Part shown: positions 59,060 to 64,000 of the stretch, piece after piece
Numbering within the stretch: position 1 is the stretch's first letter
Layout: the number at the start of each line of letters is the position of its first letter
Source of the DNA: Bactrocera neohumeralis
Taxonomy: Eukaryota > Arthropoda > Insecta > Diptera > Tephritidae
DNA length: 64,000 nt
Direction: 5' to 3'
NCBI RefSeq assembly: GCF_024586455.1
Contig: NC_065921.1
Location: 87,294,061 to 87,358,060 of the forward strand
Notes under the pieces: generated by a model
Databases searched by the model: none
Seen by the model: the letters and a program-made list of their open reading frames with translations, nothing else
Told to the model about the DNA's origin: nothing
Program-made: the position numbers and the translations under genes

Positions 59060-60430
59060 TACATATATATAGTCGAAGAAATCCGGTAGTATTACCCTAC
59101 ATGAATCTCAAGCTGACCTTTGCCGCACCGCGTAAAAGAGACGATAAACCTTTTGTCAATATTTTCTCCAGTTTTGAAGTCTACCAATATTTTATATACT
59201 TATACATTGTTACATATATTTTTGATTAATAATCTCTCTTTTTTTGCAGTCTTTCCGACCGATCGCACAGCTGGTTGACTGCAACGCAAACAACTAACTG
59301 GCCAATCGCAAGAAGTTATGTTTTTTTCTTGGTGAAATGCCCAGCTGTCAGCGTTTACGGTTGGCTGATCGTCTCCATTTATAACTAATTGCGGGAGAGT
59401 GGTCGTGGTCGTTGAAAATGGTGAGGCCTAATAGCTATGCGACACATTTAATAAAGAAATATGCGCAACAACTAAGACAAAAACAACAATATACATATAT
59501 TTATGTATGTTTGTACTCTTAATTTATAAGCTTATGCGCCGCTGATTGCTCAGCATTGCTGTCAACTGCAATTTGCAAATGAGCCGCCCTTTAAGTTATC
59601 GATGCATGTGCATATGCACAACAACAACAATTACGTTGGTCGGTAATGCAACAGTCTACAAATTAAATGGCTGCCGCTAAATTATAGTGTCGCCGTCATT
59701 GAGCCGCCAAACTGGTTCAAGCTTGCTGTTGAGGGCGTGTCAAAAGGGTCGACATGCAAACAAATGCACATATGTGGATAGTGTACTTACATATACAAAT
59801 GCATATATCGATATGCAAGGCCACAAGCTCAGTGCAGGCTGTGAGTTTGGTCAATCAAAGTCACTTTGCTTAAAAAAATGATGTACGGAAAGAATTTAGT
59901 AGTTAACTAAAGGACCACCAAAAATTTCAATTCACACGTTTTTTAGATCGCTTATGTTTTTAAGAAATATTTCGGTATTTTCGTGCATGTTTTCGGCTGT
60001 CAGTCCGTCTGCCTCTTAGGCCCTTAGTTTGGTTGTAATTTCCATTACAAAAGTGTTGATTGCCATTAATTCGTCATGCTTGATTAGCGAAATGCGTTTC
60101 ATTGAACCTGACAGCTTGACAACATCTCAAGGAGCTTTAAGCTCAAGCTTTCATGGCACGTAAATTTTAATTTGAAAAATACTACTGACATACTATATAA
60201 TTCTGGAGATATATACTTATTGTTGACATATAAAAAAACTTACGCAGTTAGGGATGTTTGACGCCGCACCTAGCCCTTTAAGAAATAAAACCTTGTTATA
60301 TACCAAATTTTGGAAATATATGTATATGTATACTAAAAAATATAAAGTTTTGAAGGAAGATTATTTTAAGAGCGCAACCTCGTTGTAGAACCCAAAATCG
60401 TTATTTCTTTAATTTGCAGTAAGTACGTAG
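59060..60430. other. Intergenic DNA without recognised gene
   Basis: AT-rich to mixed. No conserved coding sequence. Confidence 0.35.
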
Positions 60431-60439
60431 CGGCTGGCG

Positions 60440-61320
60440 GTACGTACGTAGCCCCAGCGGTCAAAAGAAGGGAGATCCCGCAGTCCGATTATCGCGGGAT
60501 CAGATTTAAAGCCGTTGTAAATAAACCTTATCAGTGTGGATTCAGATCTGGAAAATCCACCATAAACCAGATTTTTATAATATGCTATAATATGGAAGAC
60601 CCTTGACAAACAGATCGACATCTGTCACCTTTTTGTCGATTTCAATGCCGCTTTCGCCACGCCTAAATTTAGCATCCCTGCGAAAGTCATACGGTTATGC
60701 AGAATGACGCTAAGTACAACCATCAGCTCCGCCAAAATCGGGAAGTACCCCTCCGACCCGTTCGAACTGGATGAGGTTTTTGGACATGGTGATTCCCTTT
60801 CGCGGATCATTTCCAATTTTTTTTTTTTTTTTTTTTTGGAAATAGTGATTTACCAGCTTAGAAAAAGAAGCGGAAGAGGTTGGCCTTATGGTGAATGAGG
60901 GAAAGGTAAAGTACCTGGAGGACTGTATACATAGATTCCTCGTGTTTTGAGGACTACGTCACTGTTGTCAGCTATACATTTAAAAAAGTTAAGCACTTTG
61001 GATATCCCAGAAGAGAAAAAAATTCCACCAATAATCTAAGCCTGGAGATCAAACGCAGAATAACAGAATTGAGAAACAGATCTCGCTCCAAACGAACAAA
61101 AATTACGCTCTATAAGTTTCTCATTATTCCCTTCCTATTATAAGTCGCAGAAACATGCACAATGACGATCCGAGATGAGAAGTCACGTGGAGCATTCGAG
61201 AGATCTGTTCTTCGCAGAATGAATATCGAAGAAGATCGAACCAAGAACTGTATGAGCTATATGGCGACAATGTACATATATAATTAAGCGCATAAAAATG
61301 CGCTGGTTGGAACACCTTGT
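60440..61320 (+). mobile_element. RTE-like non-LTR fragment: part of RT and the post-RT region, rearranged
   Basis: The + strand in shifting frames gives QCGFRSGKSTINQIFIICYN (RT motif A region), a region parallel to FDTVRG..QGD, a T17 run at about 60820-60837, then KHFGYPRR, NNLSLEIKRRITELRNRSRS and KRTKITLYKFLIIP. Parts between these are deleted. Dead copy. Confidence 0.75.
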
Positions 61321-61329
61321 TTGCATGAA

Positions 61330-64000
61330 ATTTGGTGCTTTAGTGAAAAGTAGATGGCATTAGGTTCCAGTAGATCTTTGTTAGTACCCACATTTTTAGT
61401 GAACTATCTAATGCCATACTCATTTCTTAAAAAAAACGTAAATTTATCATCAGAGTCAAGGTTTTTACTCTAGCTGGTAACATATTGAAGGATAGATAGA
61501 AATTAATAGAGGATAATAGACCATAGGTCGCAGTCCAAACCTATGGTCTATTGTGCCCTTTCCTATATCACATATGGTGATCCAGCAATCTGAACAATTC
61601 CAGGAGCTTGCTGGGCGCGATGGAGGTAATGTGATCCCTGCTCACATAGATGGATCCAAGGGTCTTGAGCCCGCTTGTAAAAATTACTGTGCAATCTAGA
61701 ATCAGGTGTTTTAGAGTTTTCGGTTCCATCTCGCAAAACCTGTAGTTTGCATAAGAGATATTGAGGCATACAAAACAAATTGCAGATCTTTTCTATCGGA
61801 ATTGATTGAATGAAAAAATCTCTTCAAGTTCCTTAAGTTTTATATAATTTACGCAATCGCTCAGATTGAGGCGTTATCTACATATGTATAACACATGTTT
61901 GTACATACATAAGTACTAGATTTTAAACTTCTTAGTCATATTTACCGCAAATAAGCAAAGGTAAAAACCCATGAAAGTCAACTATCGCTAAATAAATGCT
62001 GAAGGTTATCGCTATGAACTCAACACAAACCACTTTTTACTGGAAGAATTAAAAGCAACGGCAAGGATAACCTAAATTATGACTAATCCGACCAACCAAA
62101 GGTAACACACAGCCAACCAAAAATGTTGCTACATAGCGAGAGTCACTAAAGAAGATCAAGGGAAGATGAAAACAAACGCATAAAATGCGAATTGGTAAAA
62201 TTCCCAAGAAACTGCGCCGCACGTGAGCGCCCAAGATGGTTATTAACTGCAAAAATATGAAATGAAGCAAAACAATACCGAAAGCGGCGGGTAGCCGAGC
62301 CAACAGGTGGAGAGGAAAGCAAGCAAAAATTAAAAAAAAATAATAAATATAAAATACTATAAAACACTACTCTAGAAGCGCAGCGAAAAGGCAACCACTT
62401 GTGGGCCCAGAGCAACGCAGCAAACAGCCGAGAAAACGATGCGACGTGACAGATTACAAAACGTTTGACACCATGCCGCGCCGCCTGCAATGCAAACAAG
62501 AAAAGTGAACGCAAAAAAAGCATAAAAATAATAAGAGCAACTATAATGAGAATCGTATGGACTAGAGTGTGGCGTACAAATAGTAATATTGCACGCGCAG
62601 CTGCACAACACACACACTAGACTCCAACATGAACTTGCCACACATTTTCGTTGCGCATGTGTGCACCAAAATTACAACAAAACCGGGGGCAGCAGCAGCA
62701 AGAACGGCAGCCGAGTGAGCAAATCAGTGCAATCACTGTCCGCCACTGAGCGCTCTAATATGATTTAACTGCCGCGCAGCAGCGCATGTGCGGCCGGTGC
62801 GCCAAGTGGCAGCCAGCGGCAGTGCATGCAGCCAAGCAGCCACCGTGTCAGTGGCGCATTTGCTTGGCCATGGTCATAGACATGATCAACGCCAAGCGCT
62901 TCTTTGCCGGCGCAAATTAATAAGCGAGCAATCAGCTTGCCACCAAACGGCAGCACAATCAGCGGCACTGGCAGCCACATTTGCCTTGAGATATGCAGCA
63001 GCAGCAGGCGATGACGATGATGCTGGTGATATACAAAATAAACAACAACATTATGTGAGGCGTAAGAATGCCACGCTTGTTGTTGCTGTTGTTGATTCGT
63101 CACTATGCACGTACAGATGCAGCACGCCACGGCAGCAGCGACGTGATGCGCCACAATTGCACGTACGTTGTACACCTTCACGTCGTTTTCGCATACATTT
63201 TCCAAGTCGACTTTGTTGTTGCTATTTTTCAACGGCGGTAAGAGGGTACTTGGTACCTCGAGAGCAGCGCAAGTAAAAGCAACAAAGTAGATCGAAAGCA
63301 TGGCATACATATACTCATATGGGCATAAGAGGCAAGATATATTTTAGTCACAAAGTTGTGTTTGTTAATAAGTTTTGTTCGGGTGCGGCACTCGTATGGA
63401 GTTCAAGTACACCTGCGCATGCGCAGCGGTATTAAAAGGTGTTTAAGTCGTTTGTATGCGCCCTTTAAATATCCTGCTGCGATTGCTAGTCTATATTTGC
63501 TGATTTTTTTAAGCTTTTTTGAGCCAGACTTACAGAGATATTTCTTGGCCAACAAGGCTGCCGCGGAGCATCACTATATACATACATATATATATATTTA
63601 TGCATTCAAAGCAATGTCTGTGCATTCTTTATTTCTATTGTGATTAGCTGCATGCGCATCATCACCATCACCTTTCGGAGCAACTCCGTTTTTGCCGTGA
63701 GTGACGCTGATTGTTATTATAGTGGGTTGCCGCTTCACTTATGCGCGTAATTGCATTGAAAGTTATGAATTTGAGTTCGTCTATGTGTTTTTACGATATT
63801 TCTCTTTTTTATGTATATTTATGTTGTGAGCAACTTTAGTCCGCAACGGAAAGCACGAGTGGTTGCACTCGTTGCATTTTATGCTACAACTTGTAGTTAT
63901 CGCTTGTGGTAGGCAGTCGACATATAAAATATTAGTTTCTGGTGGATATAGTGGGTAGAAAATATGGATTAAAAGTGAAAGTTACCTAATTTCCATATAG
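61330..64000. other. Intergenic DNA to the window end
   Basis: 61.54-61.80 kb may be another LINE scrap but could not be identified. 62.0-62.75 kb is A-rich on the + strand. 62.77-63.30 kb is GC-richer, with long open frames on both strands that overlap each other and carry no family features. No exon of a known gene was recognised. Confidence 0.35.

Noticed and set aside
61540..61800. Possible further LINE fragment
   Set aside because: The composition suggests retroelement origin, but I could not match any motif order on either strand, so no call is made.
62146..62613. Hydrophobic 155-codon frame on the minus strand, membrane-protein-like
   Set aside because: The other strand is A/G-rich, so any antisense frame looks Phe/Leu/Cys-rich. 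No conserved motif or splice context.
62765..63310. Long overlapping open frames on both strands (162 and 181 codons)
   Set aside because: They mirror each other in a GC-richer, stop-poor stretch, contain no family motif, and have compositional runs (Ala/Gln, Cys/Leu) rather than a domain.
1..64000. tRNA, rRNA and other structured RNA genes
   Set aside because: I looked by eye for B-box-like words (GGTTCGANTCC) and paired arms and found none that form a tRNA. A covariance-model scan would be needed to exclude small RNAs.

Overview
The window is nuclear DNA of a higher fly (Diptera, Schizophora). A tephritid fruit fly is most likely. The signs are small phase-conserved introns with GTRAGT donors, abundant CATA/TATG microsatellites, AT-rich intergenic DNA full of decayed mariner and non-LTR copies, and proteins close to fly orthologues. 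No prokaryotic, viral or organellar sequence was seen. Family level is inference.

Layout. 1-650 (+): C-terminal exon of an equilibrative nucleoside transporter. 2829-10205 (+): Vha16-1, the V-ATPase proteolipid subunit c, in three coding exons with a 6.8 kb first coding intron and an A/CAA-rich 3' region reaching about 13.9 kb. 15.3-30.3 kb (-): a tandem array of flavin-containing monooxygenase (FMO) genes. There are three intact five-exon genes (here FMO-A, FMO-B, FMO-D) with identical intron positions, plus one decayed relic between B and D. 36010-37128 (-): electron transfer flavoprotein alpha (Drosophila walrus). It is divergent from 37750-42887 (+), a DUSP11/PIR1-type RNA 5'-phosphatase with eight coding exons. 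43-64 kb: no gene I can support. It is a transposon graveyard (mariner, Tc1/mariner-like, RTE-like and Jockey-like LINE pieces) alternating with unassigned GC-richer blocks.

Repeats. A dispersed family with a unit of about 155 bp occurs in at least five places in both orientations. Two degenerate tandem arrays lie just downstream of FMO-A and FMO-B. Mariner deletion derivatives, a TA-flanked Tigger/pogo-like MITE and an AT-only minisatellite element are also present.

Function. The genes are mostly housekeeping or detoxification: nucleoside uptake, organelle acidification, FAD/NADPH-dependent oxygenation, mitochondrial electron transfer and RNA 5'-end processing. They form no operon. The observation I rate highest is a cluster of TCACGTGA/TCACATGA (CLEAR/M-box type) sites upstream of and inside Vha16-1, suggesting direct MITF/TFEB-type control. 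I found no clear undescribed system. The rest of interest is gene-family birth and death, unusual introns and repeat structure.
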